Origin: Phalacrocorax aristotelis
Lineage: Eukaryota > Chordata > Aves > Suliformes > Phalacrocoracidae
DNA length: 64,000 nt
Direction: 5' to 3'
Assembly (NCBI RefSeq): GCF_949628215.1
Contig: NC_134277.1
Coordinates: forward strand, 34,727,357-34,791,356
This document shows, piece after piece, positions 43,968 through 55,200 of this stretch. Numbering within the stretch: position 1 is the first letter of the stretch; the number at the start of each line of letters is the position of its first letter. The translations under genes were made by a program, and so were the position numbers. The notes under the pieces are model-generated. The model was not told where the DNA came from, did not search any database, and saw nothing but the letters and a program-made list of their open reading frames with translations.

Positions 43968-44315
43968 TGTTATAATACTAAAAATCAGGCCCATAGGCCA
44001 GGAACAACCCCCCCTCTAGTAAATCACTTAATCTAAGCGCTTGCATGGTAAATTAAAGTGAGCTGTACTGTTACATCCAAGCGAGAAAGAAATTAATCAA
44101 TTATTAGCTGAGGCGTGTGAATATTAGCTGTGACTGACACATTTAACTGTATAAATGCCTTGTAGTTTCTCAGTGCGGTGTGCTAGCTTTGTGGATTACC
44201 AATTACCACCAATCTTTGCACAAAAATGACAAATAAAGTACCTCCACCACTCTGTGTGTAGCTTGGTGTTTTGCACACCAGGCGAATGAACCCGCATTTT
44301 GGGATAATGCTAACA
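43968..44315 (+). mobile_element. Probable solo LTR of an endogenous retrovirus (348 bp)
   Basis: The block begins TGTTA and ends TAACA, a perfect 5-bp inverted terminus of TG...CA type. It has the expected LTR layout in plus orientation: a TATA-like TATAAAT at 44,150-44,156, a polyadenylation signal AATAAA at 44,232-44,237, then a GT-rich stretch (CTCTGTGTGTAGCTTGGTGT). Its end, with 'GGCGAATGAACCCGCATTTT', resembles what I recall of avian ERV LTR ends. No internal retroviral genes lie on either side and no convincing target-site duplication is visible, so the exact ends may be off by several bases. The family is not named. Confidence 0.55.
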
Positions 44316-45386
44316 GCAAACAAACAGTATCAGTAGCTACACCTACACTGCTAAAAATATCTAACTCCTGAGGAGTTCTATGCCCTTCATGGTTTCAACA
44401 GCTTTTATCCACTTTACTCAGAAATACTCCCTCTGGAGGGAAATGGCCACATTTCTATGGTCTACCACTTAATCTGAGTTTCCCTTGCACCTCACTTGAG
44501 GTACCCAAAATGCTAAAAGATAGTGATTACTTCTTGTCTTTTAACAGTCCATAGTGCTGTGTGTGAGTGCTGAGCTGTGTCATGGTGATGTTATACAGAA
44601 AGCAAAACTACAGAGAGATATCTTTATAGTCCAAAGTGAAGGATATGGATTGCAAACTCAGGAATAAACTAGTCTCAAAACCAAATCCTGCTTTCATCTG
44701 AAAGTGACTAATTGGTTCACTCCAAAAAGAAGCCTGGAAATTCATCAATAGGTATGCTATGCTGACGACCCACCCCAGGATATGGACTAGGTAGTGAACT
44801 CATTTCAGTGTTTGAGATGGCACCTGGCAGATGTAGGCTAGAAGAAGCTGCAGAAAAGGACGTTATGAATCCATCCTTGAAAACCACCACATCCTCTGAA
44901 GAGAGGAGTTCAATTCTACATCACCTTTTCTAAGTGCTCTGCTATTTGTCCAATTTCCCATCTCTCATCATCAGAAACCTTTGCCAGAACTGTCACCAGC
45001 TGTTCTACAGACTCAGTTTATACCAGACCTCAACTCTTTAACCAAAATACAAGATGTACCAGCTTTATTCCATTTTGTCTTTCATTATGTTTATCAGCAC
45101 AATGGAGAAAACAGAGCTGATGAGGATCTAAGAAGACAATATTATCTTTCCTCAAGCCTCAAGGCAAAATCATCTATACCAAAATTTTCCTTTTAGACAG
45201 TTGCTTGACCTGAAAAAAAAAAAAAAACGAAAGAAAAGAAAAAAAGATAAAATAAAAAATCTAGATGCCAACACCTCCATCGGTAATCTGGCCCAGTGCT
45301 TAACTAGCCATAGAGTTAACACCACTTTCATAATACGTACTTTTTGGCTTTCTTACCATAAATCAGTGCCACAATAGATATGGAAG
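44316..45386. other. Intergenic DNA between two LTRs
   Basis: About 1.07 kb has no recognisable retroviral gag, pol or env sequence and no gene. A run of A mixed with G lies at 45,213-45,260. Lack of internal viral sequence argues that the two flanking LTRs are independent insertions rather than the ends of one provirus. Confidence 0.6.
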
Positions 45387-46019
45387 TGTCATGGTTTTGG
45401 CTGGGATAGAGTTAATTTTCTTCACTGTAGCTGGTATAGTGTGTTTTGGATTTAGTATGAGAATCAAGTTGATGGCACACTGATGTTTGACAGCAACGTT
45501 TGATTGCAACAACTGTTGCTGCTAAGTAGGTGCTAAGTGTTGCTGAGCAATGCTTATACTAGTCAAGGACTTTTTTAGCTTCCCATGCTCTGCCAGGTTC
45601 ACAAGAAGCCAGGAGGGGAGGAGGCACAGCCAAGACAGCCGATCCAAACTGGCCAAAGAGATATTCCATAGCATATGATGCCATGCCCGCTATATTAACT
45701 GGGAGAAGGTGGCAGGGGGAAGGAGTGATTGTGGCTCTGGGACTGGCAGGCATCAGTCAGCTGGCAGTAAGTAGTTGCATCACTTGTTGTTGGTTTGGGT
45801 TTTTATACACCCCCTGGATTTCCCCCCTCTCATTTTTCTTTTACACTATATTATTATTATTATGACTATTACTGTTTTAATTATTAAACTGTTCTTATCT
45901 CAACCCATGAGTTTTCTTACTTCTGCTCTTCTGATTCTCTTCCCCCATCCCACAGGGGTGGGGGGAGTGAGCAAGCAGCTGTGTGGTGCTCAATTGCTAA
46001 CTGGGGCTAAACCACGACA
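45387..46019 (+). mobile_element. Solo LTR of an ERVL-type endogenous retrovirus
   Basis: This 633-bp element starts TGTCATGGTTTTGGCTGGGA and ends AACCACGACA, so its termini form an inverted repeat (TGTCATGG/CCACGACA, one mismatch). I recognise the start, the 'CTCAACCCATGAGTTTTCTT' block near 45,899 and the 'GTGTGGTGCTCAATTGCTAA' block near 45,981 as the widespread bird ERVL LTR type. A TATA-like TATATTAA lies at 45,691 and an ATTAAA polyadenylation signal at 45,883-45,888. The flanks share GAAG (45,383-45,386 and 46,020-46,023), a plausible short target duplication. There are no internal viral genes, so it is a solo LTR left by recombination. ORFs inside it are spurious. Confidence 0.88.
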
Positions 46020-49000
46020 GGAAGGCACCAGATTACATTATTTCTGCAACAGTTCCTCGTATTTTTCTAAACCAAATTGCATGTTTTCCACTACACCAAA
46101 CCCAATTCCATCTGTCTTTCTTCAGAGGTCATGTCTTTCATACCCATTTAATTTCACTTTCTTCCATCATTTCTATCACCCACATCTTTCTTGAAATAAC
46201 CAAAATCAGACACAGACCCCCAGCTGAGGACCTAACAGGACTAAGCAGAGAAAACACTACTCAATGTGTTTTGCATATGACTCTTCTGTGCTTTTGTGAA
46301 TTTTGCTTTTTTCCACAGCAGTTTGACATTGTTGGCTTCTGTTCAGTTTTCCACCCGCTGTATTTCCTAGACGCTATTCTGTAGAAAAGCCTGCCTACAA
46401 AGTCATTCCCAACCTCTACTTATTGATAGATTATTCCTACACAAATATAGTATCCTGTGCTTCAAGTCCATAACAAGTTTGTATTAATTGCCAACTTTTT
46501 ATCCCCTTTGCTCTTAAACTGCCTTTCCATGAATAACAATAATCTTCCTATACTCAAACTTATTTTCTATATTCTGCTGTTGTACCTCCTTTTTTTCTTT
46601 TCCCTAAAGAATCATGAACTTTATAATTGCACCAGCACTTTCATCCAAATTTTCTTCCTTGATTGCATTCTACTTCTCAGGATGAAATGTAGAAAACCCT
46701 GTGTCCTGTTAATTCTCTGACCTCTTGAAAGAAAATTTTGTTCCTGGCCTTTTTCTTTTTTTCTTCCCCTCTCCTGCCTGTGTTGCCCAACAGATGTCCA
46801 GGCAGGTAACAGTTTCTTTAGTCCTTTCCTTTAGCTAGGCAAATGAAACATTGTCTTCCTAATACTCCTGGTTTGATGGACCAAAAACCATTGGTTTGCC
46901 TTTCTCCTGATATGGGGAAGACCTTAGTTCCTTATGTAAGCAAGTTAGTTATTCTATCTCAGCTGAAAGACACAGAAGCCCACAGCTGCTCCACGACAGA
47001 GACCTTTTCGTTCCCTGTGGGTACTCAGTACCGCCAGTTTGTACAGCCCAACTTGGATCAGTTACTCAGGGAGGGAGGAAACCCTACCTCCCCCTCCCTG
47101 ACACTGAGTACAATACATATGTCCCTGTGCCACTGTAGAAATGAGGGAGTTGATTGCAACTAATGGTGACCAGCCCACAAAGCCCACAAGACCTACAGTA
47201 TCGATTGTTCCATTTTGGTCTGATTTCTGACAAATAAATAAAACAGGACTTCATAATTCTATTTTTTAAGTGATCCTGGCAAGTCTTTTCTGGCTGAATC
47301 ACAGGTATAACATGCAAAAAACAAAAAGCAACCAACACCAAAGAACAATAAGATAAAGGTCTTTTATAGTTCCATCCTGCTAGTTACAAACCAGCTGCCT
47401 GAGAAAGGCAGGTGATCAGCTGTGATTAAGGTAACAGGTCAAATACTAGCCTTGACTCCCTGCATGTGGCTTGTGGGTGCAGGCTGTGTGTCTTGCCGGT
47501 GCTCTTCTGGTCCATTGCAGAAGTCAAAAAGTAGTAAGCAGCTACAACACTCATGAAATACAATACACCTTCTTTGTATTTCACAGTTATTTTGAGATGT
47601 TTCAGTAAAGTTGGGTGTCTTAGTACTTTTTCATACCTTGCATTGTATTCTGTTCAGTGTTAATGCTTTGCTGGGAAAATGTGTTCTCATTTCCAGCTTG
47701 TGTCTTGGGGTTTTTTTTTGGTGGGGTTTTTTGTTTCTTTTTAATAATGTGCTTATGGTCAATATTTTTTTAAAGTAGATATCTTTTCTAGTTCAGTCAG
47801 TTATGGCTGGTGTTAATTAACGATGCTTAACTGTTTGATTTTGCTTTTCCTGTCACTGACTGCTTTTGAAGAGATGAACCAAACACACAGAGGCATGGGT
47901 GAATATTGTCTGGAATAGAATACTGTTCAGATGCAGCGAGTATTTTCCAAAGTTACACAAATATTTTTGGATAAAAGAAACATCATTTGCCCTCCAAGTC
48001 ACATTATGACATTTTATCACATGTTCCCCACAAAATTACAAGGGTATTACTGTAAGCTACTATTTCTTGTGCTGTCTTTCCACCTTTTATTGATGGGAGT
48101 CTTCTCTGCTTGACACGTGCATGTTTTAGTCCCAAACTTTTGCTTCTGTGCAGATGTCAGGTTGCGCCAATTTATTTTTTATTTAAGCGCAGAGTAGTTA
48201 GCTGTGATTAGACTGAGTCCATGTTTCTCAGTAGGCTCGATCAGGAATCTGTTTCTGGGAGACTATTTCTTACTCCTTTTATTCATTTTCTTTTTTAATC
48301 TGTTTATGGTTTTGGTTCCCCCACTTTGGAGACACTCATTAACCTGCATAGAGCATAACATCGCTCCCAAAGGAAGAAACAGGGAGAGAAGGAAACAACT
48401 TTCTTCTCAACACCCCATGCTTCTCTTTTCTGTGCTCTCAGTTGTTTGCCCTACTAATCCGCACATTCTTTATGGACTGTCTTTTCTATGCAGGGCAACT
48501 CTGAGGCTTTTTCTTACAAGGCATGCAGCACATCAAGCAATGGATCTGAATCGTAATTGACACTTCATGGCTACTTTGTGTGAAAAAGTGATAATGAACT
48601 CTGAAAAGTGAAAGTGTCTGTATTTCAGAGGTATCAAGTGCTCCCTAGCTGCAGGTGATCCCAAGCGTGTGGGGGTACTTAGCAGCTCTGAAAACTGGTC
48701 CAAGAGAGTTTTTTGGGGTTTATACTACCTTTGTTTATCTACTTTGCTGTCTGTGCTCTGTCAGCCCCACACCTATCCTAAAATCCAGGTGTTTACTTTC
48801 TAAGTGAGATGTCCCTATGTTTAAAATATTAAATATGATCATAGTTTCTTCTGCAAATAAGTTAATCACCTGCTTTAACAGAAACTGAGACGTGGTGAGT
48901 TGTTCTTGCTCCTGCTGAGATGAATAAGAAAAAACCCTGTTGCCTTCAGCGAAAGAAATACTGCATACAGCTGTGGACCTTGGGCTGGGACAGTGAACTG

Positions 49001-50029
49001 CTTGAGTGTGCTGTTCTGCCTCTTCTCTTAAAAACTCTGTAATTTCAGATTCTCCATAGTGGCAGAAGCCAAAGCTTTTCATTATTTTTCTGGAACAGAG
49101 AACACGGGTGAATGTGCATTATGCAGGCTTAACACTGAGTCTGTAATACAAACCCTGGATAATGCTAATGAGATAAGGAAGTACCAAAAAAGTAATAGAT
49201 CCAAACTCCTACCTGTCAGACCTAACTGAACATGTAGGGTCCCAGGGGGCAGGAAGCAATGATGCCTAACAATGCCTTTTCCAAGACTCTTTCAGGGCAT
49301 CATAACCAACATGTTTTACATGAATCCTGTGGGGAAAGCACAAAAGCAAAGCTTAAATTAGGCTGAGTCCTGAGCTTGTTACTCAAGAATAACTTCAGCC
49401 AAATGACTAGTTTAATTATCTGGGACTTGGCTTTGACATAAGGTCATTTGAGTGGATGGGAAAATAACTAGGAGTTTATTCTTCATAAACATTAACGGCA
49501 TTACTGGAAGCAAATGATACAGGTTCCAATACGTGCGGGTGGGGAGGCTGAAGAACTGTTATTTCTAGGGTTGTGTAGAAAATCTAATTTGCTTACCTAA
49601 TTTCTTCAGGGAGGGGGGGAAACCTCACACACCCTCTGAGCTAGCCCAAAACAAAAAACAGTCTTTTGCCAAAAACAAGACCGCACACAAATTGCGGGAA
49701 GGAGGTGGTAATTAAATGAGCAAAATGTGATGCTTAGTTTCTCTAAAAATGATAATGAGTTTAGCTAACTTAGACGTTTATGTCATTTAGAAGTGGGAAA
49801 TAAAAACCTGTACTAAAGAATAACATTTCTTAGTTCAAATTCACCAGTATATCTTTACTCTTAGTTGAAATTCACCAAATGCAGTGAAGCGGCTCCCCAG
49901 ATCTGACACGACCTTGCAGATAGCTTTCGCAAGCCTGAACTTTTCACTGGACAAGCGGCTCTTCTTCAAACACCCCCTCACCTCTACTCATCAGCAGTTT
50001 TTCAAACTAAAATTCTTCTAGTTTTAGTA
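46020..50029. other. Intergenic DNA upstream of the transporter promoter
   Basis: About 4 kb of AT-rich DNA separate the ERVL LTR from the CpG island. No exon, repeat family or RNA gene is supported. Frames up to 118 codons (48,204-48,560 plus; 48,735-49,082 minus) lack domains and splice context. Proximal enhancers of the gene downstream could lie here but cannot be recognised by eye. Confidence 0.55.
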
Positions 50030-50395
50030 ACGGCGAGGCTCAAGGTGGAAAGCGGCACGTCGGTACCGGGGCCGAGCGGTTTGCAGGGCCGGAGACCCGC
50101 GGGCTCTTTCCGAGGGGGCGACAGGAGCCCCCCGGCCCGGAGCCCCGACGGGCCTCCCTCCGCCGGCCCCTGCTGCCGGCTGCGGCACCGACACTCACCT
50201 GAAACCCGAGGGGGGGTGCTGGGAGGGAAGGAGGGACGGAGGGCGGGTGGTGCCCGCCGCTATAAAGCCCACGGCAGGGGCCGGGCTGGCGGCCGCAGCC
50301 GCCGCGGGTCTGGGGGCACCGCCCCGCCCCGCCGGCGCGGCCCAGGGGGGCTGTACTCACCCACACGTATGGGCACAGCGCAGGTTCTAAAGGTA
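50030..50395 (+). promoter_or_regulatory. CpG-island promoter of the ABC transporter gene
   Basis: This is the only strongly GC-rich, CpG-dense block in the window and it stands out sharply from AT-rich flanks. On the plus strand it has a TATA box (CTATAAAGC; TATAAA at 50,261-50,266) and, downstream, GC-box-like CCGCCCCGCCCC around 50,320-50,330. With the usual spacing, transcription would start near 50,290. It lies 1.8 kb upstream of the first visible coding exon on the same strand, so it most likely drives that gene. The promoter call is inference from composition and motifs. The exact start site is unknown. Confidence 0.75.
50290..50392 (+). other. Probable untranslated first exon of the ABC transporter
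   Basis: From the predicted start about 25-30 bp after the TATA box, the GC-rich sequence runs to a strong splice donor CTAAAG|GTAAGATG, with the last exon base at 50,392. ABCB genes commonly begin with a non-coding exon. The one ATG here (50,369) opens eight codons that reach the donor in phase 0, whereas the next recognised coding exon (52,167) needs one base carried in. That ATG is therefore probably not the translation start, unless another exon intervenes. The 5' limit is inferred. Confidence 0.5.
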
Positions 50396-52166
50396 AGATG
50401 AAATAACATGAGGGGGGGAAAAACCCACAGCCAGAAATCTATCAAACAGCATGTTTAAAAAAAGAAAAATTAATTTTTTAATGTCAGATCGATTATGAAT
50501 TTTGTTATCTTTATTATTGTAGCCTTCATCAAATTCATGTGTGCTTTTTTGCTTGGGCTTTTTTTTTTCTTTTTAAACCTGCATATGAGATAAATCAAGA
50601 AGGAAAGATTAAGGAAACTTGAAGCATCAGTCATTTACTGCCTCAAAATCTCGCTTAGTTGGAGTGTGGTGTAATGCCTATGTGTATCTTTAATCCTTAT
50701 TGTGATCGTGTTACGACTGTTCAATAAGTTTTAATCAAACGTAGGATAATGAGGGAAAACCTCTGTTCTGTAATAGATCATCCACAATAATTTGTATATG
50801 ATGACCTATGATCTATTTCATGAATGATCTAGGGATTTGGCATAAAAGACTATGAAAACAAGCTGTGGAGTTAGGTTCCATTGTTTTAGTTTGCACCTTT
50901 CTTAATATCTCATTAAAAGTTCTTTATCATAATGTTAATAACTAAAATAAATATGGAAGTAGGACAATGTTGAGACCAAAATGTAATGAGTAATGGAAAA
51001 CCCCACAAATATTTAAATGCGAACCCTTTAGATATCTACTATTTCTAAATGTTTTGTTGCTTTTCTTTAATGTAGGTTTTTATTAATGTGAATTTATCTC
51101 ATAAGCAAACAACAAAGAAGAATAATGAAGGATTGTTTTGTAAATTCCACAGAAAAGGACCTCTCCCATGCTGGTAAGCCGCATGCATGAAAGCATGTTT
51201 GAGGAATATATTCCACAGCTCCAAATCTAAAGGTGCATTAAAAGTCTTTCTTGATTGCCATAGTGGTTTTATAGGCATTAACACAAAGAGTTTCCAGTGA
51301 ATTAAAGCCACCACCTAGAAAATGTTTACACATGAATCATTCTGTGAAGTTCAACAAAATTCACTTACGTGGGTAAAACTATTTAGGTGGGTCCTAGCCT
51401 AGGCGTGAAAATGGTCCTGAGATAAGCTCAGTAAAGTGGAAGCACATTATTGCTGTCAAATGGTTGTCTAAACCAGTCTTTATAGACTGGCTGACATTAA
51501 AAACAGCATGTGGAAAATTCTGTTCATCGTGGGTCAGCAGTTCAAGTTAAGGTAAATGTACATTGGGGTGGCTGGTGTGGCCCTTTCTGCCCGCGCGATT
51601 CACAGCTGGCTCCCTGCTTTGGTTGCTCATCAGTTTCTTTATCCTTTTATGACATCTCATTTTATGCATTTAGAATCATAAGCTTTCTGAGGTAAGATTC
51701 TTCTTTTGTGTAGATTTCTAAAGCCTCTAGCACAAAGGAAGGGGAACACGTGGCAACTCGCGTCTATTCTGTGTTACCTACAGCAGTTATGACCTTCACT
51801 ATAAGCAATTCCACTCATTTCAGTAGGGCTTCTCCTTGTTTGCATTCAGTCGAGTAGTTTGCAGAATTTATTAATTCTTGCTTTTAGTCTTTGATAGCCT
51901 TTCTGTATAAATATATTTTTCATTGCAAAAATAAAGTTAGTTTTCATCTCAGAAATGGAGCTGGAAGCTTTTTTTTTCTGGATTAGAGGAGATGAACTGA
52001 AGAGAAAGGAAGTTTCAAGAAAAATTCAGCAAGAGATTCCAAGAACAAGAGAAAAATTAGTTTTTAAGCTTTAAATGTAAAAGACTCAGCAAGGAAAGTT
52101 GCAAGAAATTGGTACAAAAGATGTGTTATGATGTTAAAAAAAAAAAGTCTGCTTTTTATTTCACAG
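50393..52166 (+). other. Intron region expected to hold the start-codon exon
   Basis: About 1.8 kb lie between the donor at 50,392 and the coding exon at 52,167. The initiator ATG must lie here or further upstream, in an exon ending in phase 1. One candidate is given separately. Other GT sites after ATGs that fit phase 1 occur near 51,188-51,233 and 51,332-51,369 but have poorer acceptor context. A strong isolated donor CTGAG|GTAAGA at about 51,691 has no matching open phase. Nothing else is recognised. Confidence 0.45.
51784..51822 (+). CDS. Candidate first coding exon (tentative)
   Basis: A pyrimidine-flanked acceptor (TTACCTACAG) precedes 51,784. An ATG at 51,789 opens eleven codons, MTFTISNSTHF, and leaves one base (A) before a mediocre donor GTAGGG at 51,823. 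That single base completes a Lys codon with the AA at the start of the 52,167 exon, keeping the ABC-transporter frame open. The phase fit is what recommends it. The donor is weak, I know of no homologous N-terminus, and two other ATG/GT combinations in this intron fit the phase equally well. Treat it as a hypothesis. Confidence 0.2.
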
Positions 52167-52254
52167 AATCTGCAAGCAAGGGATATGAAAACCCTTCTTT
52201 CCAACATGATGAAAATCTTGAAGAAAGTGACCAGTTAAAGCCCAAGAGAAAAAA
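52167..52254 (+). CDS. ABCB5: ABC transporter coding exon A: acidic then basic N-terminal tail
   Basis: The acceptor is TTATTTCACAG and the donor AAAAAA|GTAGGT. The exon starts with two bases that finish a codon (phase 1) and ends with two bases (phase 2). It encodes [20 protein letters not shown] and then DQLKPKRKK, an acidic stretch followed by a lysine/arginine cluster, typical of the cytoplasmic N-terminus before the elbow helix. It is recognised by frame continuity with the next exon and by tail composition rather than by strong homology. It contains no in-frame ATG, so translation must begin upstream. Confidence 0.8.
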
Positions 52255-55200
52255 GTAGGTATTTTTCAAACTTGGAGTATTGGCAGCTGGTGTACTAGAT
52301 GTATGGGGGCGGGCAAGGGGGCGAGTTTAATATGGGCTTGCTAGAAAAAACCTTAATTAGGCTTTTGTATCTTCCTCTAGGAAGGAAAATGAGAAGCCAG
52401 AGAAACAGGTGGTTGGCATTTTTGAATTGGTTAGTGTCCAGTCTGATGGTCTGCTTTATATTTTCTTTTCTTCATTTTTCATTGTAAGTTGTTTATGAAT
52501 TGCTATTAATAGGCAATCAAAAACCAAAGAAGCCTGAGATGTATTGATGCTAGACCTCTTTAAAATCTGGCCTGTTAGGTCAGATTCCCCCCTCAGAGTA
52601 TTGGTAGCTCTGACAACAGTTCAGCCTTAGTACTCTTGGAGGATGAAGCTCACTCCTGCTGGGGCTGATCTAGGGCATATTTACTGCACAGGCCCTTGCC
52701 TTGGCTCTATTTATAAAGGATTTATCCTGTTTGACATCTGAGGGATCTGATCTCTGAGACAACCAGCGGTACGGTTTTGTGTCAGTTTTCCATACAATAG
52801 CTGTTCCCAAATAACTCTTAAGCATGGACTTGCTTATTCTGGAACAAGAAAAGTTTTATTTTTCTCTGGTTTATTCCATGTCCATTTACACTTTGGAAGA
52901 GGGTTAGGATAGTCAGGAATAAAATGTTCTGATTTCAGATTAACCACATCCAGGAATAGCTATGGCAGTTTAAATTCACATCCTTCTTTAAACCAAACAA
53001 ACTTTCAAGTGAAGACAAACCTTAAGATATAATCTTTGCAATCTCTGCAGAAAATGCAAACATTTTCTACTGGTAGATGTAACACAGGTGCCGGTCAATA
53101 ACGCGCTCTTGTTTACTTTTCAAAGGCATTACTTTAGTAAATATGTAACTTACTGGAACACAAAATGCAATATATTGTACAGAGAAGATCATCACTTAGA
53201 AACATGTAGGATGTACTTTTTGGGATTTTTCCTGCTGAGTTGGAAGAACCATGTGTCCTGCCTGTATTCCCTTAGCAGCCTTACTGAGTACTGATTTAAA
53301 GACGTATGGGACCTACTACAAAATTCTTACGTTCTGAGTTTATCTTCAGTTGGAGTGTTGTTGCTGCTTAGAATATGTAGGTAGAAACAAAACATGTTCT
53401 GTAAGTCTGCTGTACTGTAACAAATACATGAACTGTCAGGCATAACTTCACTTTTTTTCCTCTTTATGTTTTGTTTTTATTTTTTTTTTCTTTTTAATGT
53501 TCACATAGTTTCGCTATGCTGATTGGGTGGATGTCCTTTTGATGGTAGTTGGTTTGATCGCAGCTGTTGCAAATGGTACTGCATTGCCACTTATGATCAT
53601 TGTGTTTGGAGAGATGACGAACAGCTTTGTGCTAAGCGGCGTGAAATTGAATGAATCAGAAGGTAAAGAGTTAAAGTTAGACTTCTCTACATACCAGTTA
53701 TGTTTTTCTACACGGGCTAAGATTTTTCTTCTGCCCAGACTATGCACTGGTACACATCTAAACAAATATGTAAAGAGCAAAATTCATCCTGCTGCAAATT
53801 ACCCAATCATTGTAATCAATCTTTAATGGCTAGACCAGGACCAAAGCACTGCATTGGGTGTGCTTTTTATGAATGAACTTCAACTTTGATGAGACAGTAA
53901 GGAGCATGACCACCTTCTGTATCATCAGTTATCAGGCACTAATTACTAGAAGATCTTTAAAAATAAATGTGTATTTGCCAAATGATTTTGTATTTTGCAA
54001 AAACCCACTTGCCAGATACAAAACTTTCCCAAACCGATGACCCTAGATTGCCATGATTTATCTTCTATGTATAATACTTTCACAGATATTACTTTTCTTT
54101 TTTTCCCCCTCACAGGTACTTCAGTAAATAGTTCCAGCCATCCATCAATTCCAGGCATAGATATAGAAGGTGAAATGACAAAGTAAGACTCCTCATAGTT
54201 ATTCTGTTGACAGACTGTTGAGTGGTTTTCTTTTACTGTGTTATACCTTTGAGCAGAAGCCAAACGTTTGCCTTCTCAAAAAGGCTTCCCAATGATGTAT
54301 CACAGGCTTCAGAATTTACTTTGATGGGGTAAATAAAGACTAATTGTTGCTTTGTGTGTCTAAATCCTCTCACAAGGTACAGTGGGGTCATATGGCCTTT
54401 TGTTCCCTTATCACAGGTTTGCTTACTACTATGTGGGAATTGGCTGTGCTGTGTTGATCCTGAGCACCGTCCAAGTATGGACATTTTTGATTGCTGCTAC
54501 AAGGCAGACAGCAAGGATCCGGCAGAAGTTCTTTTTTGCAGTGCTCCATCAGGAGATGGCTTGGTTTGATACTACCCAGATAGGAACGCTGAACACCAGA
54601 CTGACAGAGTGAGGGCTCTGTTCTTTTTTTACCCTCCTAAGTATGACATTTAAAAGAAAACTGCCACTTATCTTCTATGGAATAACCTATAGAGAGTTTA
54701 AAAAAACAAATCAAAACAAAAAAACACCCACACAAAAAAATCAAAAAAACCCAAATATTTAAAGTGTGAAATATTACAGCTCTGAGGGAGAAATTTATTA
54801 TCCTTTTCAGCTTCATTTGTGCAGTTTCTGTGATATATGCATTGGAAGGGTTTTTGCTGTAAAATGCCTGATATTGGGTTTCTAATGTCCATGAAGTACG
54901 TGGCAGACAGTACTAGATAAACAACTCTGCTGTCTCCAGCTAGTTTACAAACACTGAAAGCTCTGACACTTTATTGAATGGAAATAAGCTTGCATTTACA
55001 TCCAGCCAGATCTCAGGCTGGACTCCATCCAGTCAAAGTCTTTGGATCTTTTCCATAGACTTAAATAGTCTTAGGGATGAGGACTGTATGCCCTGAGATG
55101 CAATGGGACTATATGCATGAATACAGAATTATTTTTTTTCCTCCAGATTTTAAGGTAGCTTTGAACAGAGCTGTGTCCTGAAAGGTGTAAGAGAGGTTTA

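Noticed and set aside
43968..46019. The two LTRs as ends of one provirus
   Set aside because: They differ in sequence and length, and the 1.07 kb between them has no retroviral genes.
45775..46194. 139-codon ORF rich in hydrophobic residues
   Set aside because: It lies mostly inside the ERVL LTR, and LTRs of this type are non-coding.
50040..50366. 108- and 118-codon Gly/Pro/Arg-rich ORFs on both strands of the CpG island
   Set aside because: Stop codons are rare in GC-rich DNA. No domain, and both strands are open, as expected from composition alone.
50369..50392. ATG in the CpG-island exon as the transporter's start codon
   Set aside because: It reaches the donor in phase 0, but the next coding exon needs phase 1, and no bridging exon is known.
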